A stretch of 64,000 nt of DNA from positions 5,221-69,220 of the forward strand of contig CAUZIZ010000007.1 in assembly GCA_963579905.1 (NCBI GenBank), read 5' to 3'. Origin of the DNA: CAUZIZ01 sp963579905. GTDB lineage: Bacteria; Acidobacteriota; UBA6911; RPQK01; JAJDTT01. Every line of letters starts with the position of its first letter. The stretch's first letter is position 1. Of this stretch, positions 25,709-35,235 are shown one piece after another. The position numbers were made by a program, and so were the translations under genes. A model generated the notes under the pieces. The model was not told the DNA's origin. It saw nothing but the letters and a program-made list of their open reading frames with translations, and searched no databases.

Positions 25709-27630
25709 CTAGAGTGTCGACAGAAAGGCGATGAGATCCGCGATCTCGGTCGGCGGGATCTGCCGATCCGGGTGTCGGTGGACTTCGAACACCTCCTTCA
25801 GGCTTCGGGCGCGGCCGTCGTGGAAGAAGGAAGAGCGCAGACCGACCCCGCGCAGGGAGGGAGGGTTGAATTGGCGATTTCCGACTTCGTCGGCAAGACC
25901 TACGTCGCGTGAAGTCTTCGCTGTATACGAGGGAGGCGTGTGGCAGTGTTGGCAGCCGCTGCTGACGAACACTTCCTGGCCCTTCCGAACGGAAACTCCA
26001 GAGCCGATGGTGGGTAACTGAGGTGGCTGCAGCGTGCGCAAGAATGTGGCCAGGGCCCGGACCTTATCCGCTGAGACATCCCGCGCGTGCAGAGTAGTCC
26101 GAAGCGACTTGTGGATCTGGTCTTCGAGCGCGGACATGCTGCCATTCCATGCCCAGGGGCCGCTTTCACCCACGCCGAGTAAGGAAGGAACGCGTTTGGG
26201 TGCACCGTAGTTCCCGTCGCCAAGAGTGTCGACGAGGAGCCCGTTGCTGTGTCCGTCCGAATGGCAACTGTGACGACTCATCCAACCACGTAGCGAAAGC
26301 GACGCATCGTAAAAGAGCAGCTCACCCTTATCTGCCTCAGTGAGAGCGGCCTGAACCCCGAGAGAGATCTCCTTTACAGGTTTGCGAGAACGGATGTCGA
26401 TCACGGAGATCGAGTCCGAGAGCGTGTTGGCCACGTACAGATGTCCGTCGGAGCCAGAGGCAAGAGCCCCGGGACGGCGGCCCACCCTGACGTGATCCAG
26501 TCGCGGCCAGGTGCGCTTGCCTATGGCAACTCGGCCAACGCCGCCGATGCTCACGATCACCTCACCACTGTCGGACACGATCACCTTTTGGGGGTCGCCT
26601 GAAGGGGTACTGAAATCTCCCAGATCCAGCGTCCGCATGGCTGCAAGCATGTTCCCGGTTGGCGAACGGATATCCTCCAGCCTCAGGGAGACCAGACTAT
26701 TGGAGATCAGTCCGCCCCACACGATATCGTTTCGGTTGGCGCGGGCGAAGGGGTCGATCCTTTGTCTTGCTACCAACAGTTGTGAGCCGTCGTTGGTAAC
26801 TGCTAGACCACGAATATTGTGGGCAGGTAGTTCCAAGACCCGCTCGACCTGGTTTCGTGAGAGATCGATCAGTGCCAGCTTCCCACCGAAAGAGTCCGCC
26901 ACCAGCAAACGATCATCACCCGGCAGAACCACCTGCTCTCGGGGTGCGAAGGGCAACTCCAGTGAACTCCGCAAGCGGGACCGGTAGAGGGAGCCAGTTC
27001 GATCAGGTCCAACCGCCTGGACCAAAGGCAGGCGACGAAGCAGCGGCTACTATCTGCGCTGACCGTGACACTGACCGGATAACGACTGACCGGCACGCGA
27101 TCCAGCACCTGAACGTCCCAGACATCAGGGCCAGGGAGGGAGAGTACCAGGAGTTCGTCAGCTCCTTCATCCACGGCCAAGAGGCGCCTCTCGATCGAGT
27201 CTCGGTTGGGCAGGAAAACCAGGTCTCCGAGTGTTCTACCCAGCCTGGTCTCGAACTGCACGGTCAGTTCATTGGTGTCGATCACTGAAAGGGTTCCGCT
27301 TCGGCGGTTGGACACGAAGAGCCGATGTTCCATCTCGTCCAGGGCAAGAGCCACCGGATGTCGCAGCAGGGCCTGCCCATGCAGAAAATCGGACTCCCTC
27401 TTATCGAGATCAGATACTTGCTTTGAGTCGTCGAAGGGCACGGCAAGAGAGGCGCGCTGAGCGCAGGTCCCCTGGCACCAAAAGCCGAACAACGCCAGGA
27501 CGGAGGCGAGAAATCTCAATATAAGGACGTGGACACCTCTCCATTCTAGGATTAACGGGGGCGACAGTCCAAGAGGTCTCTTCTTCGTGCTCTCGAGCGG
27601 CTGGCCAGGCCTTGTAGTGGTCCCCACCAC
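25709..27630 (-). pseudogene. Secreted beta-propeller plus cytochrome c-type protein, frameshifted
   Basis: The first part (27630-26990) has a signal-like LRFLASVLALFGFWCQGTCA and propeller blades (ALDEMEHRLFVSNRRSGTLSVIDT). After a shift near 26970-27000 the second part continues RLLVADSFGGKLALIDLSRN, LYVANTLSDSISVIDIRSR, then a cytochrome-c peroxidase-like haem domain with GCQHCHTPPSYT (CXXCH) and NPPSLRGVGLRSSFFHDGRARSLKEVF. It matches YVTN-type propellers fused to a MauG/di-haem-like domain; only one CXXCH is seen. The start is uncertain (GTG 27630 or a TTG nearer the signal). Confidence 0.8.
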
Positions 27631-27674
27631 CAGGCATACTCGGACTACTTCTTCAAATGACGGAGGATGCTCTG

Positions 27675-28568
27675 ATGTTCACAGGTTTTGAGAAGACCCA
27701 GATCAAGGCGAACGGTATTTTGATCAACCTGGTCCACGGTGGCACTGGGCCCCCTCTCTTGCTGCTGCACGGGTACCCTCAAACCCACGCGGAGTGGCAC
27801 AAAATGGCACCTCGCTTAAGCCAGGACTATACGGTGGTTGCGCCCGACTTACGGGGTTATGGAGACAGCGAGAAGCCTCCGGCGAGTCCCGGGGACCTGA
27901 GCGTCTATTGCAAGCGGACGACGGCTCAGGATCAAGTGGAGCTAATGTCCATCCTGGGTTTCGACTCCTTTCACGTGGTGGGTCACGATCGCGGCGTCCG
28001 GGTCGGCCATCGGATGGCTCTGGACCATCCTGCCAGGGTCAGGAGCCTTACTTCTCTGGACGTGGTCCCTTCTCAAGCTGCCTTCGACAATATGGATCAA
28101 CAACTCTCGTTCGCCTGGTTCCACTGGCACTTGATGCGCCAACCTCACCCTTTTCCCGAAACCATGATCGGAACCAACGCCAAATTCTATCTGGATTTCT
28201 TACTAGAGCGGTGGTGTGCTATTGAGGGTTCTATAAGCGAAGAAGCCTATACCGAATACCTGCGATGTTTCGACAATCCCGAAACCATTCGCGCCACCTG
28301 CCTGGATTACCGGGCGATCGAACTGGACCTGGCGCATGACGAGGAAGACCGCGGTCGCAAGTTGACGTGTCCTGTGCTGGTTCTCTGGGGCAACAACACT
28401 GTGAAGCGTCCCGGCTGGCAAACGGGGTCGAGTCTCGAGATGCTTGAAGTCTGGTCGGAGCAGGCCACCGCTGTACGAGGCAAGGCTCTAGAATGCGGCC
28501 ATTTCCTTCCCGAAGAACAACCGGGCGAGATCGTCGCTGAGCTACTCGGCTTTCTATCTTCCATCTAG
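27675..28568 (+). CDS. Alpha/beta hydrolase, fluoroacetate dehalogenase-like
   Basis: From ATG 27675 (GGAGG eight bases upstream, preferred to ATG 27657) the product is 297 residues. The nucleophile elbow is VVGHDRGVR with Asp (D105) rather than Ser, and R106 and R109 match the two Arg that bind the haloacetate carboxylate. H150-W151 (WFHWHL) match the fluoride-binding pair and H276 (ECGHFLPEE) the catalytic base. This pattern is that of haloacetate dehalogenase, not lipase. The natural substrate is unknown; epoxide hydrolase is the alternative. Confidence 0.85.
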   Translation: MFTGFEKTQIKANGILINLVHGGTGPPLLLLHGYPQTHAEWHKMAPRLSQDYTVVAPDLRGYGDSEKPPASPGDLSVYCKRTTAQDQVELMSILGFDSFHVVGHDRGVRVGHRMALDHPARVRSLTSLDVVPSQAAFDNMDQQLSFAWFHWHLMRQPHPFPETMIGTNAKFYLDFLLERWCAIEGSISEEAYTEYLRCFDNPETIRATCLDYRAIELDLAHDEEDRGRKLTCPVLVLWGNNTVKRPGWQTGSSLEMLEVWSEQATAVRGKALECGHFLPEEQPGEIVAELLGFLSSI

Positions 28569-28592
28569 ACCGAGTTTCCCACCACCCGTAGC

Positions 28593-28627
28593 AGAGTGCC
28601 CGTCCTACAGGCCATGACTCTGTCAGA
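28593..28627 (+). repeat. REP-type element, right arm only
   Basis: AGAGTGCCCGTCCTACAGG matches the right arm of the hairpin at 4436-4492 with one change, and the flank to TCTGTCAGA matches as well. The left arm is missing, so this is a half unit. It lies just after the dehalogenase-like gene. Confidence 0.7.
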
Positions 28628-28677
28628 CGCCGATTCTTGCATCTACTCTTTGTCGATGAAGTTCAGGCTTAAAATGC

Positions 28678-29412
28678 TCAATCTGCTGCCAGATTCTCGA
28701 GAAGCTTTCCGAAACCCAGCACTGGCTGCCGGATTCCCAGAGCACAAAAGGCCGACCAGATCGTGGCCTGATTCGAGGTCACCACGGGTTTCCCCGTGGT
28801 CTTTTCCAGTGCCTCAGCTGCCTCCATCGCTCTCCATGCGGTGCAGGAGCAGAAGAGCGCATCTGCTTCGGGTCGACATACCGAAGTGGCAAACTCGACA
28901 ACGGCTTCGGGCTCTTGATCATTGATCCCCTGCTGACCCGCAACCGCCGCTACCGGCTCCGCTTCCACATTGAGCACCGAGAACCCAGCCGCCTCTAGAT
29001 AGCTACGCAGTTTCCGGTTGCCCCAATCCGAATAGGGACTGGCTACCGAAATCTTCCTGGCTCCAATCGAGTTCAATGCCTCCACTGCCGCAGGGCTCGT
29101 CACTACAGCCGGAACTCCTGCCGTCCTCTCTATGAGGTCGATCATCTCCCGGTCCCATCCGGCTCCTCTATAGAAACTGCCAGTAGTACAAGCGTAGGCA
29201 ATGATGTCGACTCTGGCAGTGGCCAGATAGCGAGCACCGCTCTCTATATCTTCGTTCATTCGCCCCATGCCGTCTTCACTCCGGGTCTCGTCGGTGAGCC
29301 AAAGACGCTGGCCATGGACGGTCACACCTGCAGTGACTGCCATCTGGAAGTCCGCCTCGCAGGTGGTGTTCGTGGAGGGGACCAGCAGACCTATGCGCTT
29401 TCGAATACTCAT
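28678..29412 (-). CDS. Maleate isomerase / Asp-Glu racemase superfamily protein
   Basis: 244 residues. The two catalytic cysteines are where expected: YACTTGSFYRG (N-terminal lobe) and FCSCTAWRA (C-terminal lobe); the start RIGLLVPSTNTTCEADF is typical of maleate cis-trans isomerase and arylmalonate decarboxylase relatives. A good ribosome site (AAGGAGTG) precedes ATG 29412. Reaction unknown, but both cysteines argue for an isomerase/racemase rather than a single-Cys decarboxylase. Confidence 0.85.
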   Translation of the reverse strand: MSIRKRIGLLVPSTNTTCEADFQMAVTAGVTVHGQRLWLTDETRSEDGMGRMNEDIESGARYLATARVDIIAYACTTGSFYRGAGWDREMIDLIERTAGVPAVVTSPAAVEALNSIGARKISVASPYSDWGNRKLRSYLEAAGFSVLNVEAEPVAAVAGQQGINDQEPEAVVEFATSVCRPEADALFCSCTAWRAMEAAEALEKTTGKPVVTSNQATIWSAFCALGIRQPVLGFGKLLENLAAD

Positions 29413-29633
29413 CTGTCCACTCCTTGGAGAAATGGGAGAAATCAGGATTCAGTATAGAAGGGCGGCTACACCCAGGCAACGGATACCTTGAAGACGATGC
29501 CGATCCTTGGATGCGCCGACTCTCAAGCTTGCCCCTTGCCAGTGAGTCCAGTTGTGGCTAAGGTGGCCCCACGGGTAGCGGAAGGCGGGGACAGTATTGA
29601 TCAAGATGCTTTAGCTGTGAAGGAGAGTTCATA

Positions 29634-30674
29634 ATGGGTGATCTGAATGTGGGAGTCGTCGGTCTTGGATGGGTAGCAGGAGCACATATCGATGCCTTCA
29701 AATCGGTCGAGGGTGCCAATGTAACGGCGGTCTGCTCTCGGCGGCAGCTAGATGAATCGGAGTTGGCGCTCCAGTACGGGACTCCGCTCAAGGCGTACCA
29801 GGACCTGGACGATATGCTTAGAGATCCCTCCATCGATATCGTCGACATCTGTACTCCCCATCCTCTTCACCCCCAACAGTCGATCGCGGCAGCTAAGGCG
29901 GGGAAACATCTCATCATCGAGAAACCGATTTCCCTGACCTTCGAGGACGCGAAATCGATGGGGCAGGCCATCCAGGATGCCGGAGTGGGTTCGTGCGTGT
30001 GTTTCGAAGTACGCTACAGCCAGCACGGCAACATGATCCGTTCGGTGCTGGATCAGGGTCTTCTAGGCTCTATCCACTACGCCGAGGTCGACTACTACCA
30101 TGGGATCGGTCCCTGGTATGGCCAGTACGGTTGGAACGTGAAGCGCGACATTGGAGGAAGCAGTCTCCTGACGGCGGGCTGTCATGCCGTCGATCTACTC
30201 CTCTGGCTGATGGACGGGGAAGTGGAGGAAATCACCAGTTACAGCAACCGGTCCAGTAGCGAGATCTTTGCGCCCTACGAGTACGACGGGACCTCGGTTA
30301 GCCTCCTCAAATTCAAAGACGGAAAACTGGCGAAGGTTGCCTCGGTTATCGACTGCCTGCAACCCTATTATTTCCACATCCATCTGGTGGGTAGCGAGGG
30401 AAGTCTTCTGGACAACCGCTTCTATAGTCACAAACTGAAGGGCCAGACCAAGGACAGATGGAGCACTTTGGAAACCGCGCTTATTGATTCGGGAGACGTC
30501 GCTGACCACCCCTACCTGCCTCAGTTTCAGGCGTTCGTGGACAGCCTCGAGAAGGGCGAGCCCATGCCGCTGACCGACTTCGCAACCGCCTTCGAGACCC
30601 ATCGGGTGGTTTTCGCGGCGGATCGCTCAGCCGCAGAAGGGAGAACCGTGAGGCTCGCTGAGCTGGAAGGGTAA
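29634..30674 (+). CDS. Gfo/Idh/MocA-family oxidoreductase
   Basis: 346 residues with a Rossmann start VGVVGLGWVAGAHIDAF and the family motif IIEKPISLT, whose Lys is catalytic; HPLHPQQSI precedes it and LLTAGCHAVDLLLWL holds the downstream His. It would oxidise or reduce a sugar, inositol or related compound with NAD(P). AAGGAGAG precedes the ATG. Likely part of the window's sugar-acid catabolism, but with no direct partner. Confidence 0.9.
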   Translation: MGDLNVGVVGLGWVAGAHIDAFKSVEGANVTAVCSRRQLDESELALQYGTPLKAYQDLDDMLRDPSIDIVDICTPHPLHPQQSIAAAKAGKHLIIEKPISLTFEDAKSMGQAIQDAGVGSCVCFEVRYSQHGNMIRSVLDQGLLGSIHYAEVDYYHGIGPWYGQYGWNVKRDIGGSSLLTAGCHAVDLLLWLMDGEVEEITSYSNRSSSEIFAPYEYDGTSVSLLKFKDGKLAKVASVIDCLQPYYFHIHLVGSEGSLLDNRFYSHKLKGQTKDRWSTLETALIDSGDVADHPYLPQFQAFVDSLEKGEPMPLTDFATAFETHRVVFAADRSAAEGRTVRLAELEG

Positions 30675-30744
30675 GTGAAGGCCAAGATACAAGCCATTTG
30701 GAACGGGAGATTTGCTCGTAGCCTGCAACCTGGGTTTTTCCTGA

Positions 30745-31011
30745 TTACGTGAAACGCTTGCCCGTGCGGGCACGAGCTTTCTCTGCTTCTTGTTCTCGGT
30801 TCCGGGGCGAGGCGTTGGTCGAAAGCGAGTCGATCAGCGTGCGTGCGATCTGCGAGACTTCCAAAACGGCTCGCTCGAAGGCCGCCTGATTCGCTCGGAA
30901 GGGCTGGGTGAATCCGCTCAACTTCCGCACGAATTGAATCGAGGCAGCTCGCACCTCCCCGTCGGTTGCAGGTGGGTCGAAATTGAACAGTGTCTTGATG
31001 TTTCTACACAT
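30745..31011 (-). CDS. DUF2277 family protein
   Basis: 88 residues. The start MCRNIKTLFNFDPPAT and the body VRKLSGFTQPFRANQAAFERAV match DUF2277, a small family of unknown function found in many bacteria. It lies 3 bp after the aminotransferase stop and is the last gene of the NRAMP-aminotransferase run. Confidence 0.9.
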   Translation of the reverse strand: MCRNIKTLFNFDPPATDGEVRAASIQFVRKLSGFTQPFRANQAAFERAVLEVSQIARTLIDSLSTNASPRNREQEAEKARARTGKRFT

Positions 31012-31014
31012 GGC

Positions 31015-31950
31015 TCACCGGGTTCCTGCGAGGGACTCCGCTGACGATGCTAGCAGCCCCGAAACCGAAGTCGTGTGCCAATCCTCCGCACGCTTCGCCC
31101 AATAAAGATCACGCAGTGTGCAGGAAATCTGACCGGGTGTGCCGTCCCCGATCGCTCGCTCGCTGACGCGCGTCACTGGGACAATTCCACCGCCGGTGGT
31201 AGATATGAAGGCTTCTTCGGACTTCTGAAGATCTTCTGCTGTGAGATTGGCGGTAGTCGCTTCGAGATCCAGCAGTGAACAGAGCTCGAAGACGGTACGG
31301 CGGGTAATCCCTTCAAGCATGTTGTCCCCTGGGGTCAATACCCTGCCGTCCTTGACTATCCACAGGTTGAAGCCTGGACCTTCGGTCAAGAAGCCATCGG
31401 TGGAAGGCAGTACCGGAGCATCGGCCCCTGCATCCAGAGCTTCGAACTGGGCCCGCGTCAGGTCCATTCGATTGAAGCTCTTGGTTTTCTGGTTGATGGC
31501 GGAGTTGGGCGCCCGACAGGTCTCGGCCAGCCACAGGTGGACCCCGGTCTTAACCCGCTCTCGGGGCACTACCCAATAATAGGGGTGCGAATAAGCAATG
31601 AACTCGTTCTCACAGCTTCGCGGATCGCCGATCGCTCCTCCCCCGGTGTAGCTGCCGCGGGTGCAGAGCATGTACACCATCGCCTCGCTGAGGCCAGCAC
31701 GGTCCACGCACTGTGCCAGGATCTGCTTCATCTCGTCTTCGGAATACGGGGACTTCATCCGCACATACTCGCGAGACTCCCGGAAGCGCCTCAAATGGTC
31801 TTCCAGCCGGAAGAATCTTCCATCCCAGACGGACACCACGTCGAACACGACGTCGCTCTTGCTGAAGGCCGGGTCCAGGATTGAGACGTTTACCTCCTCG
31901 ACTGGCAAAAAACGTCCCCGTTGATATGCAATTCCATTTGAATCTTCCAT
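31015..31950 (-). CDS. Class IV aminotransferase (branched-chain/D-amino-acid type)
   Basis: 311 residues, PLP fold type IV. The PLP Lys is in NQKTKSFNRMDLTRAQFEA, the phosphate-binding region is FISTTGGGIVPVTRV, and LPSTDGFLTEGPGFNLWIV is the family signature ahead of the cofactor Glu. Possible activities are branched-chain or D-amino-acid transamination or aminodeoxychorismate lyase; sequence alone does not decide. It is 26 bp after the transporter gene and shares its operon. Confidence 0.88.
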   Translation of the reverse strand: MEDSNGIAYQRGRFLPVEEVNVSILDPAFSKSDVVFDVVSVWDGRFFRLEDHLRRFRESREYVRMKSPYSEDEMKQILAQCVDRAGLSEAMVYMLCTRGSYTGGGAIGDPRSCENEFIAYSHPYYWVVPRERVKTGVHLWLAETCRAPNSAINQKTKSFNRMDLTRAQFEALDAGADAPVLPSTDGFLTEGPGFNLWIVKDGRVLTPGDNMLEGITRRTVFELCSLLDLEATTANLTAEDLQKSEEAFISTTGGGIVPVTRVSERAIGDGTPGQISCTLRDLYWAKRAEDWHTTSVSGLLASSAESLAGTR

Positions 31951-31976
31951 TTGAATTCCTCCGATGATCGGCTACC

Positions 31977-33949
31977 TCAAATAATGCCCTTCTGGTGCAG
32001 AGTCGTGACAGTCGAGAGCAAAGCCACTGCGAGAAAGAAAAGACCGGCCAGAAACAGACCTATCCGTGCAACCCAGCCGGGTCGCAATTGCGCCGGCAGT
32101 AGAACTAGGTTGACAGCCAAGGTGTGCCAACAGCTGAAGCCGAGCGCGAAATTCATGAGCAGGGTCGCGATGAAGAGCAGAGTTACCGGCGGTTCCAAGA
32201 GCAGTAAGATGATCCCAAGAACCGCGTAGGCCGCAAGCGCCGAGAAATAGACATAGCGAATGGACCTGGGGTCGAAGGTCCTGGCCTTGCGGCTGGCAAT
32301 CCAGAAGACGTCAACCCAGCGCCGAAGGAATCCGTCGGTGGCGGGAGTGACCCCGCTTCCCAGAACCAAAAAGGCACACAAGAGCGTAAAGATCCAGAAC
32401 AGATTTCCCCACTCGGAACCAACACCATCGCGTACCCCATTGGCCGTAATCAGAGCAGTCTGCCACTGGTCTTCGAGGAAAAAGCCCCGAGGCAGGAACA
32501 TAAGAGACAACATCGCCGGCAACGCGATGCCAACGAAGCAACTGGGCATCCAGACGGCCCACTGGTCACGAACCACGAATCGAAACCACTTGCGCCAGAG
32601 GGGGAGCGTATCGGTGCCCGGCTCGAAGACCATTCCCCCGTGTGAAAGCTGAAATTCTCTTCCCCCGATGATGCTGGGAATGGCACCGACATGAGCCCCC
32701 ATCCCCCAGCCCTGCTCACGGGTATAGTTACTGGTTGAAGAGTTCCCCAGGCCTCCGTTTCCGGAAATGGCTACTAAAGCACCTAAAAACATCAAGATAC
32801 TGAGGTCAACTTCCGGTAGAGGACGCCCTTGGATCAAGGCAGCGAATACGTTGTCCAGGTTGTCACCGTCGCGGATCTCATCACCGTCGATGTCCAGAAA
32901 TGCGTCGAGCCTGCCGTCCCCGTCCCGATCGAAGGAGACTGTCCGATCGGGATTGCCGTCACCGGTGGAGTCGACGGCCAGACTCTGGTCTGGCTTTCCG
33001 TCACCGTCAAAATCAGGCCAGAATCCAGAACCGCCTCCGACACTGGGAACCATCGGATCTGGCCGCCCGTCCTGGTCCGCGTCGGTGGCATCCGGTTTGC
33101 CGTCGCCGTCCGTATCGAACTGAAGCTGGAGTGTGGGCTCCTTGACGTCCAGGTTGCCGTCGCCATCCCAATCCTCTCCCTGGTCGAGAAGGCCATTGAG
33201 GTTTGCGTCTTCGCTGCGCCGAATGGGAACGTTGCCGAACTTGAAGAACCCACTGGTAATTTCGGCCCACGTCTCCAGAGTGGAGAACATGCCCGCCAAC
33301 AGCAGCAAGAATCCCATCACCAGGACGATCTTCGTGGTCATGAGGACTCGGATCGAGTTGTAGATTTCCCCCCCAAAGACCAGAGGAATCATCGCCGCTA
33401 GAAAAATACCAATAGATAGGCCTCTGATTGCGAACTCATCCGCGGGGTTGCTGGCGGGATCGGGAATCGCAACTCGCAAAAGGGCCAACAGCGGAATTGC
33501 GCCGCTGGCAGCAAGGTACGGGAAAAACGACGCGGCATCGAACATCAGGTAAACCGGCACCCAGAAGGCTGGTCCGGGAAGGGTGCGGAGCTTGCCCGCA
33601 AAGATGGGCTCACCGGTATAGAGGGCGTAGCGGCTTACCTCCACGTTGTAGAGGGCCTGGCCGAGGATACTGAGGGTGGCAGCCAAAGCAGTCCTCCCCC
33701 ATAGCGAGCTGTGACCACAGGCCCCGTCAGCCATTCGCCACCGCCAATCGCCGCCCCCGCCATGAAGAGTCCGGGTCCCAGCATAGCCACCCAGTTCCTC
33801 ACTGTGAAGGCGGGCGGATGGGGTAATTGTCCGATCCCCCAGGCCGGCATCCGCCTCGAACCAGGCGTTGGGGCTTTCCCAGTGTCGACAACCTCACCGT
33901 CGTCGCTATTCGCGATCACTTGCAGCTCTTGGCTATCTGGATTTTTCAT
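31977..33949 (-). pseudogene. NRAMP-family metal transporter with a calcium-repeat insert, one frameshift
   Basis: The first 100 codons from ATG 33949 give MLGPGLFMAGAAIGGGEWLTGP, an NRAMP-type first helix pair; the frame changes near 33685 and continues LAATLSILGQALYN to a 585-codon frame with about ten more hydrophobic helices. Between a helix (VLVMGFLLLLAGMFSTLETW) and the next (FLGALVAISGNGGLGNSSTSNY) lies about 125 residues of tandem Asp-rich motifs (33215-32850), for example DWDGDGNLD, DTDGDGKPD, DADQDGRPD, DFDGDGKPD and DRDGDGRLD. These look like thrombospondin type-3/EF-hand-type calcium loops. Transporter class is confident; the substrate metal is not. First gene of an operon with the aminotransferase and DUF2277. 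Confidence 0.85.
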
Positions 33950-34106
33950 ATCTGGCCCGCTGCGACCAACTCGACATCGGCGGTACAGTTGTCTCGACGA
34001 CCCTCTCTAGCGTATCCAGAGGGTAAGCACTGCTACATCAGGGATCAAGTTTCCGACCACACAGGCAGACCATTTCCCAACCCTTTCCGCTCCAACAGTG
34101 CTGCGA

Positions 34107-34255
34107 ACGTGTGAACTTCCGGCACTACGAAGTCGAGTCCGGCAGATTCGCGGGCGACTTGACTTATCAGCAATATGAGCCCAAATTTCCGAGGAGAGAC
34201 CAGAAGTCTGCGCGGCAAAAAACGGATCCGATGAGGGTACTGCCCTGAAAGGACT
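34107..34255 (+). repeat. Dispersed repeat family A, diverged partial copy
   Basis: GTGTGAACTTCCGGCACTACG, GAAGTCGAGTCCGGCAGA, CGGGCGACTTGACTTATCAGC and ATTTCCGAGGAGAGACC follow the family order but with many changes, and its end (CCTGAAAGG) falls next to the exported amidohydrolase, whose start it seems to have displaced. 33950-34106 shows nothing else recognisable. Confidence 0.6.
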
Positions 34256-34268
34256 TGGGGAAAGAATA

Positions 34269-35212
34269 TCGCGTCGCAAGTGGGTCGCCGCCTCGGCCTG
34301 CCTGGGACTTGCAGGATCAGGGCAGAATGCTATCTGGGGGAGGACGAAAAAGGAGTTGAGGATCGTCGACGCGCACGTTCACGTCTGGAGCTCCGATACC
34401 GAAAAGTATCCCTTAGCCGCAGGTTTTCGAAAGGAGAATCTGTGGTTTCCCAGCTTCTCTATCGAGGAGTTGCTTGCACTTTTCCGTCCCACTGGGATCC
34501 GCCGTGTGAACCTTATCCAGACGACGTGGTATGGCCTGGATCACAGTTATATCCTCGATGCCATCGCCTCGAGTCCGAGGCAGTTCGTGGGGACAGGGAT
34601 CGTGCCGGCCATCACCGACGTCTCAATTGCGAGTCCCGACCGAACCATGGTTGCTTTGGCGGAAGGTGGTATCTACGCCTTCCGCATTCGAGGTCAGAGC
34701 ACGCGTCCTCCCCTCGACGACGGTCCTCAGTGGATGGACCATTCGGGCTTCGAGAAGATGTTTTCCGCCGGAGCCGAGCACAATCTGGCCCTCAGCTTTC
34801 TCATGACTCCGGAGGATCTGCCCGAACTGGAGCGGATGTGTAGTCGTCATCCCGAATGTCCCGTGATCATCGATCACTTTTGTCTCATCGGACGAAAGGG
34901 CCGGGTTATCGAGTCCGAGGTTCAGGCCCTGTGTAGAATGGCCCGCTACAAGCGAGTGATGGTCAAGATCGGAGCCTTCTACGCCCTGGGAGCCAAGCGC
35001 CCCCCCTATCTCGACATGCTTCCATTTATTGAGCGTGTCGTCGAAGCCTTTGGTCCCGAGCGTTGTATGTGGGAAAGCGATGCTCCTCTGCAGGCCAGGA
35101 CGCCCACAGCTTCGAAGCTGCCATGAGCGTCATCCGTGACCACTCGGATTTCCTTTCCGCGACCGATAAGAATCAGATTCTGGTGAAGACTTCCGAAGAC
35201 TTCTTTTTTTAA
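34269..35212 (+). pseudogene. Amidohydrolase (2-pyrone-4,6-dicarboxylate-hydrolase type), start and end damaged
   Basis: The frame has a Tat-like stretch SRRKWVAASACLGLAGSG with no start codon upstream other than ATA, because repeat family A abuts it at about 34258. The core is clear: RIVDAHVHVWSSD (HxH), GIYAFRIRGQS, VIIDHFCLIG, CMWESDAPLQ with the catalytic Asp. Near 35091 the frame shifts, and the correct end GQDAHSFEAAMSVIRDHSDFL runs to TAA 35210-35212. A TTG start at 34356 would give a cytoplasmic version without the signal. Followed 23 bp later by a creatininase gene. Confidence 0.8.
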
Positions 35213-35235
35213 TCGTTAGCAACGAGGGGCCCACC

